From the NCBI GenBank assembly GCA_963978545.1, contig OZ021730.1:434001-498000 (forward strand): 64,000 nt of DNA, given 5' to 3'. The notes beneath the pieces are model-generated. The model was not told the DNA's origin. It saw nothing but the letters and a program-made list of their open reading frames with translations, and made no database searches. The DNA comes from Linyphia triangularis. Its lineage: Eukaryota > Arthropoda > Arachnida > Araneae > Linyphiidae. The translations under genes were made by a program, and so were the position numbers. Within the stretch, counting starts at the first letter, position 1. The number at the start of each line of letters is the position of its first letter. This document shows, piece by piece, positions 18,178 to 27,939 of this stretch.

Positions 18178-21100
18178 TTAAATAAGACTATAAAAACCAA
18201 CATCTTTTAAAAATGCATAAAGATTTCGATGAGGTGGTGATGATAAAATTGTCGACAATGATGGATGATTCGCATTAAAATGTCGAAGTCTGATGTTGTT
18301 AAAAACAGGACATTCACTTAAAATATGTAAAACAGAAAAAATAACTCCACAGGAATTGCATGTGGGGGCATCTTCTGCCAGCAGAAGATGCACGTGGGTG
18401 AAACGAGTGTGGCCTATTCTTAGACGTGTCAGGAGCACTTCCCTTTTCCGGGATTGCTGGGTGGGCGCGAATCCGGAAATTGAGGGCTGAAACGAACGCA
18501 GCTTGTTAGCTGTCTGTGCATCCCACATGGCCTGCCAAGTGAGAGACAGAGCAGTGTCGCAAGCTTTTATTGCGTCGTCAGGGCAGAGCCAAGTGCTCCT
18601 AGGTCCACTTGCAGATCGTGCGATGGAATCTGCACGCTCGTTACCCATGATCCCCACATGACCTGGGATCCAACAAAAAAGAACATTAAAATCTCTATCT
18701 ACAAGTGTCATGTGAATGTTTAAAATATCTATTATATAAGGATGGGTCTGGTTAAGTGGATTATTCAGTGCATCTAAACAGCTCTTAGAATCTGTGTAAA
18801 TAATCCACTGACCATGGCCTTGCTTTAAAATAAATTGCAAGGCCAAGAGAATAGCCAGAGACTCGGCTGTAAAGACAGAGCAGCTTTGGTGCAGTTCTCG
18901 TGACATGATGACATTGTCGTGAACTGCAGCTGCTCCGACATGCCCCTGGCTTTTCGACCCATCCGTGTAAATAGCTTTAAAATTAGAAAAATTTTCTCGA
19001 TGATAATAAAACAAATTTGTAAAAATGATATCTGGAGTAAAACTTTTTTTAAAATTGCTAAATATATTTAATATTTTGATATCATGAATATGCCAGGGTG
19101 GATGAGTGAAAGTGACAGGGCGAACCCTGAAATCATCAAGATGATGAGATGCAAGAATTTGGCGTATTCGTAATGAAAATGATGGGATGCAGGATGGTCG
19201 TGCATTAAAAAGTCTAATATGTGATGGATTATAAATATTTTGAGATAAAGGATGAGATGTGTAACTTTTAATTTTAAAATAGTATGAAATAGAAAGCTTG
19301 TCTCGTCTCAGTTTCAAAGGTCGTTCCAGACAAATGTTAAGTACACTTGGAATGGGTGATGTACGGAAAGCTCCTGACGCGATTCTGACACCTTGGTGGT
19401 GAACAGGGTCAAGGAGCATCAACGCCGATTTTCTGGCGGATCCGTACACCACAGAACCATAATCAAGTTTGGAACGAATAAGGCATCTGTATATTCTCAA
19501 CATGGAGGTGGTATCAGCACCCCAGGAAGTGTTAGAAAGCACCTTCAGAAGATTCAGAGCTTTAGTGCACTTTAGTCTCAGATGTTTCAAATGAGGCAGG
19601 AAAGTGAGCTTCGAGTCAAAAATGACCCCGAGAAATTTAGTTTCTGATACAATAGGTATCTGATCCCCATTTAAGAAAAGCTCAGGGTCGTTATGAAGCT
19701 CACGCTTCCTGCAAAAGTGCATGGCCACGGTCTTCTGTGCATTGAATATAAATCCATTTTGATTGGCCCAGCCTGTAATCCTTCTGAAGGCGAGTTCAAT
19801 TTGTCTTTCGATATGAGACATATTAATTGAGGCGCACGTTATCTGGAAGTCGTCGACAAAAAGCGAACCAGACACTGCAGGTGGAAGGCAGGTCATAATG
19901 CCGTTGACTTTTATAATAAACAGTGCACAACTCAATACACTTCCCTGGGGAACGCCTTGCTCCTGAATAAACTCATCTGATAAGATGGAGTTGACGCGTA
20001 CTTGGAAGACTCTCCGAGAAAGGAAGTTCTCAATAAAGACTGGTAAATTTCCTCTGAGACCTAAATTATGTAGGTCTCTGAGGATACCATATCTCCAAGT
20101 ACGGTCATAGGCTTTCTCCATGTCGAAAAAAACAGATACCAAATGGTTCCGCTTGACAAATGCCTCCCGAATAGATGTTTCAAGGAGGAGCAGGTTGTCA
20201 ATTGTATTTCGCCCACGACGGAAACCACTTTGAAACCGAGAGAGACAATTGTTTTGCTCTAAATAAAAAAGAAGGCGAGTATTGACTAGTTTTTCTAGAA
20301 GTTTGCACATGCAACTAGTCAATGCTATGGGTCTGTAGCTCAAAGGACTCTTAGCGTCTTTGCCTGGCTTGACTATTGGAATGACAAGAGCACGTTGCCA
20401 TGCTGACGGAAATTTGTTTTCTCGCCAGATCCTATTATATAGCTGAAGAATATATTTGAGTTGGAGAGGCTGGAGATGTTTCAGCATACTATAATGGATT
20501 TCATCATGACCAACAGCCGAGCCGCGAGTATTTGACAGAGCTCGCATTAACTCGGCCATGGTGAAATCAGCATTATAGTCTTCCAATTCGTTGGATGTAA
20601 AATTTAATTTGGTTTTCTCAGCATTACGTTTTATAGTCGCAAACGGCTCTTTGTAATTCGAATTGCTAGATATGTTAGCAAAAGAGTCAGCCAGGGTGTC
20701 AGCAATACCTTTAGGGTCTGAAACAAATCCCAGATCTGTCTCCAGGATAGAAATAGAGTGTCTAGGATATTGTCCCTTAATTTTATTTACTTTATTCCAG
20801 ACCCTTTTAGCAGAGGTATTTGATGTTATAGTACTGACATAAAGCATCCAAGAATCCTTCTGGCTACGCCGGCGGATCCTACGAGCTTCAGCTCGGGCAC
20901 GTTTAAAAGCAATGAGGTTGTTTTCTGTGGGGTATCGGCGAAAAATACCCCAAGCCTTCCTCCGCTTTTTATGTGCAATTTTACAGTCGTGGTTCCACCA
21001 CGGTTTTGGAATTTTCGGTAGCTTAGTAGATGTCATAGGTATGGAAATGCGTGCAGCTTCCAGAATGGCCTGTGTGACAGAATTTACAGCGTCATCGATG

Positions 21101-21855
21101 TTATCTTGGTTCACCATCTCGTCTGAGAAATCGACGGCAGAAGAAAACTGTTCCCAATCTGCAGCTTCTATTTTAAACCGAGGGATACGAAAAGAGGGAA
21201 CAGCACCGCCTCCTAACATTTCCAGACGAACGGGGAAATGATCACTATGGTGAGGATCCCGTTCGACATGAAAAGACCATAGATGTAGGAGTGATGGCGA
21301 ACACAAGACAAGATCGATGGCATGAAACGTCTTCGATGGGGTGTGAAAGTAAGTATTTTGCCCATCATTCAGAAGACAGAGATTTTGGTCTTGTATAAAT
21401 TTTTCAATCTGTCTTCCACGATGGTTGGTGTCTGGGCTGCCCCAAAGAGGATTGTGACCATTGAAATCCCCCATTAAAATAATAGGGGGTGGAAGCTGGT
21501 CACAAAGCCTGTCTAATTCTATTTGTCGGATGTTACGATTAGGGGGGAGATAGATAGAGCAAACTGTTACCAATACATTTTTCACAGCTACTCTAACGGC
21601 AACAGCTTGTAAGGTGGTCGTGAGCGATAACGGGGTGGATGGACTGCTATTAGATGTGAATATAGCAACACCACCGCTAGCTCTGTCGCCGTTGAGGTAG
21701 TCCTTACGTAGAGGACTATACCCCCTAACAAGAGAGCTCTGGAAAGGCTTCAAGAGCGTCTCTTGCAAGCAGAAACAGACAGGTTTGTGTAAATCTACAA
21801 GATGTTTTATATTTACCGAATTGTGATGGAAACCACGACAATTCCAAGATAACAT
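18178..21855 (-). CDS. ORF2 polyprotein of element R1 (EN-RT-RNase H)
   Basis: 1225 residues from ATG 21855. Endonuclease about 1-220: MLSWNCRGF, CLQETLLKP, GDFNGHNPLWG, HHSDHFPV. Reverse transcriptase about 480-750: VKPGKDAKS, SYRPIALTS, FFDMEKAYDRTW, GVPQGSVLS, with FVDD near 665 in place of the commoner Y/FADD. RNase H about 960-1085: IYTDGSK, AESLAIL, YTDSKSCLDAL, GHVGIMGNERAD, which supplies the acidic residues. A CX2CX7HX4C zinc motif lies near 1165 (CNSCG...HILSEC), common at the end of I-clade proteins. It starts 8 bases after ORF1. It copies element RNA into target DNA. Confidence 0.92.
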   Translation of the reverse strand: MLSWNCRGFHHNSVNIKHLVDLHKPVCFCLQETLLKPFQSSLVRGYSPLRKDYLNGDRASGGVAIFTSNSSPSTPLSLTTTLQAVAVRVAVKNVLVTVCSIYLPPNRNIRQIELDRLCDQLPPPIILMGDFNGHNPLWGSPDTNHRGRQIEKFIQDQNLCLLNDGQNTYFHTPSKTFHAIDLVLCSPSLLHLWSFHVERDPHHSDHFPVRLEMLGGGAVPSFRIPRFKIEAADWEQFSSAVDFSDEMVNQDNIDDAVNSVTQAILEAARISIPMTSTKLPKIPKPWWNHDCKIAHKKRRKAWGIFRRYPTENNLIAFKRARAEARRIRRRSQKDSWMLYVSTITSNTSAKRVWNKVNKIKGQYPRHSISILETDLGFVSDPKGIADTLADSFANISSNSNYKEPFATIKRNAEKTKLNFTSNELEDYNADFTMAELMRALSNTRGSAVGHDEIHYSMLKHLQPLQLKYILQLYNRIWRENKFPSAWQRALVIPIVKPGKDAKSPLSYRPIALTSCMCKLLEKLVNTRLLFYLEQNNCLSRFQSGFRRGRNTIDNLLLLETSIREAFVKRNHLVSVFFDMEKAYDRTWRYGILRDLHNLGLRGNLPVFIENFLSRRVFQVRVNSILSDEFIQEQGVPQGSVLSCALFIIKVNGIMTCLPPAVSGSLFVDDFQITCASINMSHIERQIELAFRRITGWANQNGFIFNAQKTVAMHFCRKRELHNDPELFLNGDQIPIVSETKFLGVIFDSKLTFLPHLKHLRLKCTKALNLLKVLSNTSWGADTTSMLRIYRCLIRSKLDYGSVVYGSARKSALMLLDPVHHQGVRIASGAFRTSPIPSVLNICLERPLKLRRDKLSISYYFKIKSYTSHPLSQNIYNPSHIRLFNARPSCIPSFSLRIRQILASHHLDDFRVRPVTFTHPPWHIHDIKILNIFSNFKKSFTPDIIFTNLFYYHRENFSNFKAIYTDGSKSQGHVGAAAVHDNVIMSRELHQSCSVFTAESLAILLALQFILKQGHGQWIIYTDSKSCLDALNNPLNQTHPYIIDILNIHMTLVDRDFNVLFCWIPGHVGIMGNERADSIARSASGPRSTWLCPDDAIKACDTALSLTWQAMWDAQTANKLRSFQPSISGFAPTQQSRKREVLLTRLRIGHTRFTHVHLLLAEDAPTCNSCGVIFSVLHILSECPVFNNIRLRHFNANHPSLSTILSSPPHRNLYAFLKDVGFYSLI

Positions 21856-21863
21856 ATTGAATG

Positions 21864-23246
21864 TTACTTGGAAGGATTACCGATCCGCCGGTCTTTTGAC
21901 TTGCTCCTCGGATGAAGAAGAGCAGGGGTCTCGAGGCCTGGCTCGACCTCCATGTCACCTGGCTCAGATAGACCCGAGATGACATCAGATTCCTCATCGG
22001 TTGATGTCCCCGATGAGTCAGATTTAGTTTTCTTTCTTTGTTTGTTTTTTATTTGTGAATTTGATTGTATCTTTGATTGTACTTTATATTTTAAGGCATC
22101 TCCAGGTTTATTTAATTGCTTTTTTTCTGATTGTTTCTTGTTTATTTTTGGTTTTGCAGAAGTTTTGGGTGGGTTTTCAAGGAGCTTAGAGCTACCTTGA
22201 ATTGGGTTTGTTTGAGAAGAAGATGTATTGAGTTTGTCAGGTGAGGAGAAGCATTTGAGAAGTTGCTCTCGGGACATTGGGGAATTTGGGATGTGGATAT
22301 CGGTTTGTGTAGTTACGGATTTTACTTGGGTTGGTTTAGGTACAATTGTTTTTGCTATTTTATTGGCCATTGAATTGGTTACGGTATTTGTGTATATGGT
22401 TCGGGCTTCTGGATAGGAAATATTATTATTTGTTTTGATCTTTTGGATTTCATTTTCTTCCTTCCATTTTGGGCACTGTCTGGAAAAAGATGGATGGTTT
22501 CCAGAACAGTTAACGCATGAGGGTTCATCTTTGCAGCCATCGCTTGAATGGTCAGCGCTGCCACACACTGCACATATTTCCTGAGAACCTCTACACGCGT
22601 TTTTCGAGTGCCCGAACTTTTGACACTTGAAACAACGCAATGGATTTGGTATGTATGGGCGAACTGGGCAACTTAGGTAACCTGCGGTGATTTTATTGGG
22701 TAATTTTGGTGAATCGAAAGTCAGTATTAAGTGCTTAGTTTTCATTATATTACCATCTCTTTTTATGGTTATACGTCTAACTTTTGTAATGCCTTGGGGA
22801 GAGAGTTCTTTCAATATTTCGCTTTCATCGACATGTTGAAGGTCACTTTCTGAGATAACACCTTGGCAGGAATTTAAAGCTTGATGTGGGGTTACTATTA
22901 TTTGTATATTACCTATTGAATTTGCAGAGAGAAGATAGCGTGATTGTCTATTGTCTTTAGTTTCGATGAGAAAGTCGCCGGATTTTAGTCTTTTAATAGT
23001 TTTAGGTTCATTGCCGCAGATGCCCTTTATCCCCTTTTGAATGAAAAAGGGGGACATTCTGCCCAATTCGCCGGAGTCGGAATGCATAATGAGGAAGGTT
23101 GGTTCGTTTGTGGGAGATGCAAGTTTTTTTGTTGTGTTGTCATTGTCAATCTCTAGTGTTCGTTTATTTGTTGATTGTGATGTCTGGGGATCTAAAGAAT
23201 TAGCGATTACCCCGATAGGGGGAGGAGAAGACGATTTAATTTCCAT
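21864..23246 (-). CDS. ORF1 Gag-like protein of element R1
   Basis: 460 residues from ATG 23246; the frame is open further upstream but without ATG. R2 starts at the matching ATG, which supports this choice. RRM-like region about 75-190 (FFIQKGIKGICG, VRRITIKRDGN), then three knuckles at about 204-259: CX2CX4HX4C, CX2CX4HX4C and CX2CX4HX5C. An IKTNNNISYPEAR motif follows, typical of I-clade Gags. The C-terminal third is basic and serine-rich. It is a predicted RNA-binding partner of ORF2. Confidence 0.85.
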   Translation of the reverse strand: MEIKSSSPPPIGVIANSLDPQTSQSTNKRTLEIDNDNTTKKLASPTNEPTFLIMHSDSGELGRMSPFFIQKGIKGICGNEPKTIKRLKSGDFLIETKDNRQSRYLLSANSIGNIQIIVTPHQALNSCQGVISESDLQHVDESEILKELSPQGITKVRRITIKRDGNIMKTKHLILTFDSPKLPNKITAGYLSCPVRPYIPNPLRCFKCQKFGHSKNACRGSQEICAVCGSADHSSDGCKDEPSCVNCSGNHPSFSRQCPKWKEENEIQKIKTNNNISYPEARTIYTNTVTNSMANKIAKTIVPKPTQVKSVTTQTDIHIPNSPMSREQLLKCFSSPDKLNTSSSQTNPIQGSSKLLENPPKTSAKPKINKKQSEKKQLNKPGDALKYKVQSKIQSNSQIKNKQRKKTKSDSSGTSTDEESDVISGLSEPGDMEVEPGLETPALLHPRSKSKDRRIGNPSK

Positions 23247-23955
23247 GAAATTAGTTTTAATTAATTCGGGCACTAGAGTCCCACCCACCGTGGAGTCCGC
23301 GATCTCGGGGTTAGTGCATACCGGCAAGCAACTAAAATAAAGAAAAGAAAGAAAATCGCAACTAAACAGTTACGCACGGTATGTCACTAACAGGTTATCC
23401 AATGCCTATACGCGAACGACTCGTCCCTGTAGAAGTCTCCACCCTTAATGAGATTCTCAGCAGACGAGCCGAACGCTTGATCCCTAGCCGCCGACGAAGT
23501 CGGATGACCAGCCGATTGATACACACGGGACCAATGTGCACCTCCCGTTTATCTGAAGCAAGGGCCAAAGTAGTGTATTGGGACAGTATGTCGCCCCTCA
23601 ACTACCAGGATCCCCCTTTCCAGGGACACGGGTCTCCACGCACGGCAAACACGTGGGTGATTTAATTCCCAAGAGAAGCTGATAGCAACAGAGCGGCACA
23701 AAGCTTCTCAAGGGGAGCCCTCACCTCAGAAGAGGTAACCACAATGAGGGAAGGAAGGGAAGCCAAACGATACATACAAAACCAAACCGAGAAGGTAAAA
23801 CAGAAGGAGGGATAGATCACTGGGGAGCCCCGGGGTTGTGAAGCCCGTATTTACTTATAGAAAGTAAACCCCCTGAGGGGGCAGGATCAGTTGGATCTCA
23901 CTCAAATCCCATTCTTCTTCGTACAATACACTGTGAACAGAAGTGTTTTCAGGCA

Positions 23956-23956
<1 letters not shown>

Positions 23957-23987
<31 letters not shown>

Positions 23988-24888
23988 TTAAAGCATTTTC
24001 AAAAGTTTGAATATTCCATTTTACTTTTGTAATCAAACGATTAAACTTAAGATTGGTACGTTTCAATCTTAAGAGAAAAGTGCCTTTACTTTTTTGTCAA
24101 ATTCTATATCGGTCGGAATATTGTTTCAAAACCAAAGGTATTTTCTTTAGGAATAGCAACAGCAATATCAGCCCATTGGTAAAAATTTGAAGTTGAAAAT
24201 AAAAGTATCTTTTAAGATTACTAAAGGTTAAAGATTAATATTTAGTTCATTAAAATTTTTTAAACTGTAAAAAAAAAAAATCATATGACTTTCCCTTTAA
24301 TATTTGTTTATGTGTTACCAATACTTCTGTATACTTGAAATTCATGCGTCTTACAACAAAATTTATGAAGATATTGCGACAGAAAGTATGCGGAAGCGTT
24401 GACACGGTCATACCGGCTATCTTTCGATCACCGGATACAAGCATTATGGGTCAAATACAGGAAAAAGCCAAACAAAAAATATACTTGCTGTTTATTTTAC
24501 TAAGATACACGTCAGTAATTTAAAATGGGGTACCTAAAATACAAGTTGAGGGACCAGGATAGACAATGAACCCACCTAATTCTGTTACCAAGAAAATAGG
24601 TGGGTGGCAAGTGGTCTGACCTAAGCAATGAACGAAGCCACGCTTTAGAGCCCAACACCACTACCGAAATCCGTGGAATTTATGATTGGGAGGGAAAAAC
24701 AGCTGGACGATCCAGATACTGAGGTCTGGGAACAGCAAACCCTAAAGAGAAATGTAAACACAAATGCAAGTATAATATGAATACATTTTTTACCAGTAAT
24801 TTTGTTCAAGGTGAATCTGCAATAATCCGAGATCTATGGGTAGACAGCTCTGAGAGAGATCTGGTCGCTTCAGAGTCTAGAGTCGAAC
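23957..24888 (-). other. Upstream/leader region of ankyrin gene, unit 2
   Basis: Same content as in unit 1, including the 19-base box (24659-24641) and the pyrimidine tract before the exon (an A-run of about 23 on the plus strand). No separate gene is supported. Confidence 0.4.
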
Positions 24889-24957
24889 TGATGTAAAATC
24901 AGGTGGAAATGCAACCTTTTATAGGTACAGTTGCAGAATGAAAGGTGGACCAATGGC
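24889..24957 (-). promoter_or_regulatory. Minus-strand TATA promoter, unit 2 (empty)
   Basis: TATAAAA on the minus strand at 24923-24917, with the same ATTGG box and empty 13-base target (24901-24889) as unit 1. Confidence 0.7.
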
Positions 24958-25688
24958 GACACGGCAAAACCGAGCAGAGGAAACTGGTAGGGTCAGCTTG
25001 CTATTAAATTACTTTAAACGATTAACTCAGACATGGCACAGCTTCTAAGCAAAAGAAATGAACTTCAAGAAAAAGCGACGAGAACTGAGAAAAAACATCA
25101 CATTTTCAAAAAATTGCAGAAGTTGAACAATTTTAAAATTGATCGTTAGTCTGTCCCTGCTTCTCAGCACTAATGCTTCATTTTTTCAAATGCAATACCT
25201 GTCAAAGTATTGTTTTAGAACATATGAAATTTTAAACCAGGCATTACAAGAGTAACACCAACTCATTAATGAAATTTGAAGGAAAAATAAAAGAAAGTTT
25301 TTTTTTATTCCAATTTGAAAAGAATTTTATGCTTCCTCATTAATATTTTAAATTAATAATCTGAAGAAAACACCACATTATTTTTGCTTTAAATTTTGTA
25401 AATGAGCGCTATTATTCCAACCCTTGTATTTTTCAACTTCAACACAAAATTGCTTGATTTAATAGTTTCTCAAACGGCCCTTTTAAAGACCCAAAAATAA
25501 CACACGACTGGTCCGTTTACACGCTATCATTTTAATTCCAGTTCAGTTTTATGCCCTAATGCAATACTTTCTTCGGAACATTACATGATACAAATATAAC
25601 GATATATGTGTCGATGACAATATTTCGATTTTTTTTTTTGGAGCAAAATTACACTAGTTATTTCCTAAGCTCCTCCCTCCTGCTTTGC
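24958..25688. other. Spacer between divergent promoters, unit 2
   Basis: Non-coding spacer matching unit 1. Nothing additional seen. Confidence 0.5.
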
Positions 25689-25750
25689 AATTGGACCACC
25701 TCACTCTCCGCAACCATACCTATAAAAGGTTGCATTTTTCCAGTCTTCGC
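25689..25750 (+). promoter_or_regulatory. Plus-strand TATA promoter, unit 2 (occupied by A)
   Basis: TATAAAA at 25721-25727; the target duplication AGTCTTCGC begins 22 bases from the first T (25742-25750) and element A copy 2 follows. Confidence 0.75.
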
Positions 25751-26082
25751 TCAACCTCATCGATCACCTTCATCAAGATCGTTGTTAGATGGGAATGGAG
25801 ATGGTCGCTTGTCTGATGTCGCTCTTGGTTTAGACGCTGCTGCCGTTAGCTTTCTGGGTTGTCAGATCTTTTCAGATTTTATTGATACCCAGTGGTTATT
25901 TGAAGTAGATGTTGAAGCAGAGGATTGAAGTAGATGATTTGAAGCTGATGATTTGAAGTAGATGTTTTGAAGTTGATGTTTTGAAGTAGAGGATCGAAGT
26001 TGACGATTTGAAGTTCCCTGACCGGAGCGGTACCTATTAATTATTTAACGAGCACCCTTACAAAATCCTGATTTTCGCCAAC

Positions 26083-26219
26083 GGTGTTGGGCTCTAAAGC
26101 GTTACATCGTTAATTGCTTAGGCCAGGCCTTGGCACTCACCTATTTCCTTGTAAGTAGGATTAGGTTGAGTTTCCGTCTAATCGGGTACCACCTTGCCTA
26201 ATCAAAATTTTCCTTGCAG
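26083..26219 (+). promoter_or_regulatory. Conserved leader box and putative intron of A, copy 2
   Basis: Identical to the arrangement in copy 1: 19-base box, GCTTAGGCCAGGCC, GTAAGT donor and TTGCAG acceptor. Confidence 0.5.
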
Positions 26220-26249
26220 GTCTCACTTAGTACCCTGTTAGGATTAATT

Positions 26250-27914
26250 ATGTTAGCCATGAATGAGGTTACCCTCCCTGCTGATTACCAGCATTCTAAT
26301 TTTGAGGATTTTTTTCCATTATTAGCTAAAATACTTGAACTAATGAAATCTAAAATTTCTAACGAACAGGAGGCGTCTAAATTTAATGCTTTTGTATATT
26401 CCTTAAGCGGTCCCCCTGGCACCCCAAGTTCATGTAATTCAGATACCACAATCCAATCAATGGACTCTCCATCTCCATCAGATATTGCTGTCTCCGACCA
26501 GGAGGATTACAAAACTGATATCCCAAATAATACTATACCATTAGATGTAGAATATAAATTCCAAAACACACCACTCGATGAGAATCTAGAAAAACCAAAT
26601 GAGATTATTACTGGTGATACACCAAAAACAAGAAGTGGGAAATCATTTAGATCTAACATCAAACCTATTAACAACAAACCTGATATAAAACCCAGAAATA
26701 TAGAGTATGATGTACTAACTACTGGACCCCCTAGTATGAGAGGTTTTCCCAGTTTACCCAAACCAAATAATAACAACATTATCGAACAAGTAACCAACTA
26801 TCCTCAACTCCCTGAGAACGCGATAGATGGCGCCACCGGGTCTGGCACTGAAGATATAGTGGAAATCAACCATCCCATTATTGAGGAAAGTGGCCCTATA
26901 ATTGTTAATTTAGATAACATTATCCCATCCGTGGAGGAGCAGGTCAGGATAAATGAAGATAATAAAACTACCAATAAGAAACAAACACACCCCTACAAAA
27001 AGAACAAACTAGTCACCCCAGTAAATGTAAGGGACAAAAGATACACATGGAAGGAGATTACAAATTTATTGCTCAACAAGGGTATCCCCATTGCCAACTA
27101 TATTGGAGAGATAAAGGGCTTAGGCAGCTACAACATCACCTGCAAAGACGAAAAAATTCAGAGGGAATTAACCAGGATACTTAATGAAGAAAATATTTTC
27201 TATCATTCCTTCACAATGCCAGCCGACAAAGTAACTAAGGTGGTAATCCGCGGCCTACCAAACGATTGCCTAACTGATGACATCACAGCTGAGCTAGCTG
27301 AATTAGGATATGGCCCTAGCGAAGTTAAGCAGATGAAATCAAATAGATCAGGCCAAATAAAATCTATTCCCCTATTCCTGGTCACTTTGCCCAGATCGGA
27401 TAAAACCAGGCAATTCCATAACTGCCAGTATCTCTTTAATTTAAAAATAGAGGTTGAAACATATAGAGGGAGAACTGGACCTACACACTGTTTTAGGTGC
27501 CAGCAGTTTTTTCACACAGCTCAAAATTGCAGACACGAACCCAGATGCGTCAAATGCGGGGAAGCCCACTTAACCAAAGACTGCTCCAGAAACAAAGATG
27601 ATGTAGATGCCCCCCCTCCTAAGTGTGCTAACTGTAATGGGCCCCACACTGCTAATTACAAGGAATGTCCTGTTTATCTAAATGCTTGCAGCAAAATTAC
27701 CCCTCAAATACAACAGAGAAATAATTTCATACAATCCCGAACTGTATCAAATACCAGTTATGCAGGAGCAGTACGTGGAGAAGAAACCAACACTAATGAA
27801 GCTAAAACCATTTTAAACCAAATCAACGACCAAATTAACAGGATTAAACAATCAGGCTTTGCTGATATTAAAAAGGATCTGGAGGAGATTAAATTACGGC
27901 TTCAAATCTCCTGA
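26250..27914 (+). CDS. ORF1 Gag-like protein of element A, copy 2
   Basis: 554 residues from ATG 26250, identical to the copy 1 protein as far as I can see. Same order: acidic N-terminus, two RRM-like domains, three zinc knuckles (about 414-473), short helix. The intact frame fits a recent duplication or continuing selection. Confidence 0.85.
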   Translation: MLAMNEVTLPADYQHSNFEDFFPLLAKILELMKSKISNEQEASKFNAFVYSLSGPPGTPSSCNSDTTIQSMDSPSPSDIAVSDQEDYKTDIPNNTIPLDVEYKFQNTPLDENLEKPNEIITGDTPKTRSGKSFRSNIKPINNKPDIKPRNIEYDVLTTGPPSMRGFPSLPKPNNNNIIEQVTNYPQLPENAIDGATGSGTEDIVEINHPIIEESGPIIVNLDNIIPSVEEQVRINEDNKTTNKKQTHPYKKNKLVTPVNVRDKRYTWKEITNLLLNKGIPIANYIGEIKGLGSYNITCKDEKIQRELTRILNEENIFYHSFTMPADKVTKVVIRGLPNDCLTDDITAELAELGYGPSEVKQMKSNRSGQIKSIPLFLVTLPRSDKTRQFHNCQYLFNLKIEVETYRGRTGPTHCFRCQQFFHTAQNCRHEPRCVKCGEAHLTKDCSRNKDDVDAPPPKCANCNGPHTANYKECPVYLNACSKITPQIQQRNNFIQSRTVSNTSYAGAVRGEETNTNEAKTILNQINDQINRIKQSGFADIKKDLEEIKLRLQIS

Positions 27915-27939
27915 ATCAAATGTTTTCACCCCTTTTACA

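Larger units (their letters stand above)
18038..23880 (-). mobile_element. I-like non-LTR retrotransposon R, copy R1
   Basis: About 5.84 kb, minus strand, with a 14-base target duplication (18024-18037 and 23881-23894). It has a 5' UTR of about 630 bases beginning with a C-run/G-run palindrome, ORF1 with three zinc knuckles, ORF2 with endonuclease, reverse transcriptase and RNase H, and a short 3' UTR. It ends in CCAA repeats (TTGG repeats on the plus strand) instead of poly(A). Both ORFs are open, so it may be competent. The RNase H and C-terminal zinc motif place it in the I group, not jockey. Confidence 0.9.
16301..23956 (-). pseudogene. Ankyrin-repeat gene split by element R1 (unit 2)
   Basis: Exon 1 begins at ATG 23956-23954, runs to 23895, is interrupted by R1, and resumes 18037 to 17808. 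The GTATGT donor, the intron and exon 2 (17271-16301) are intact. The 14-base duplication GCAGGATCAGTTGG flanks R1 (18024-18037 and 23881-23894), so the break is a simple insertion with no other frameshift visible. The copy has Cys where units 1, 4 and 5 have Trp (EDC/EDW) and a Leu variant in exon 1. It is unlikely to make a full protein unless R1 is removed from the RNA. Confidence 0.85.
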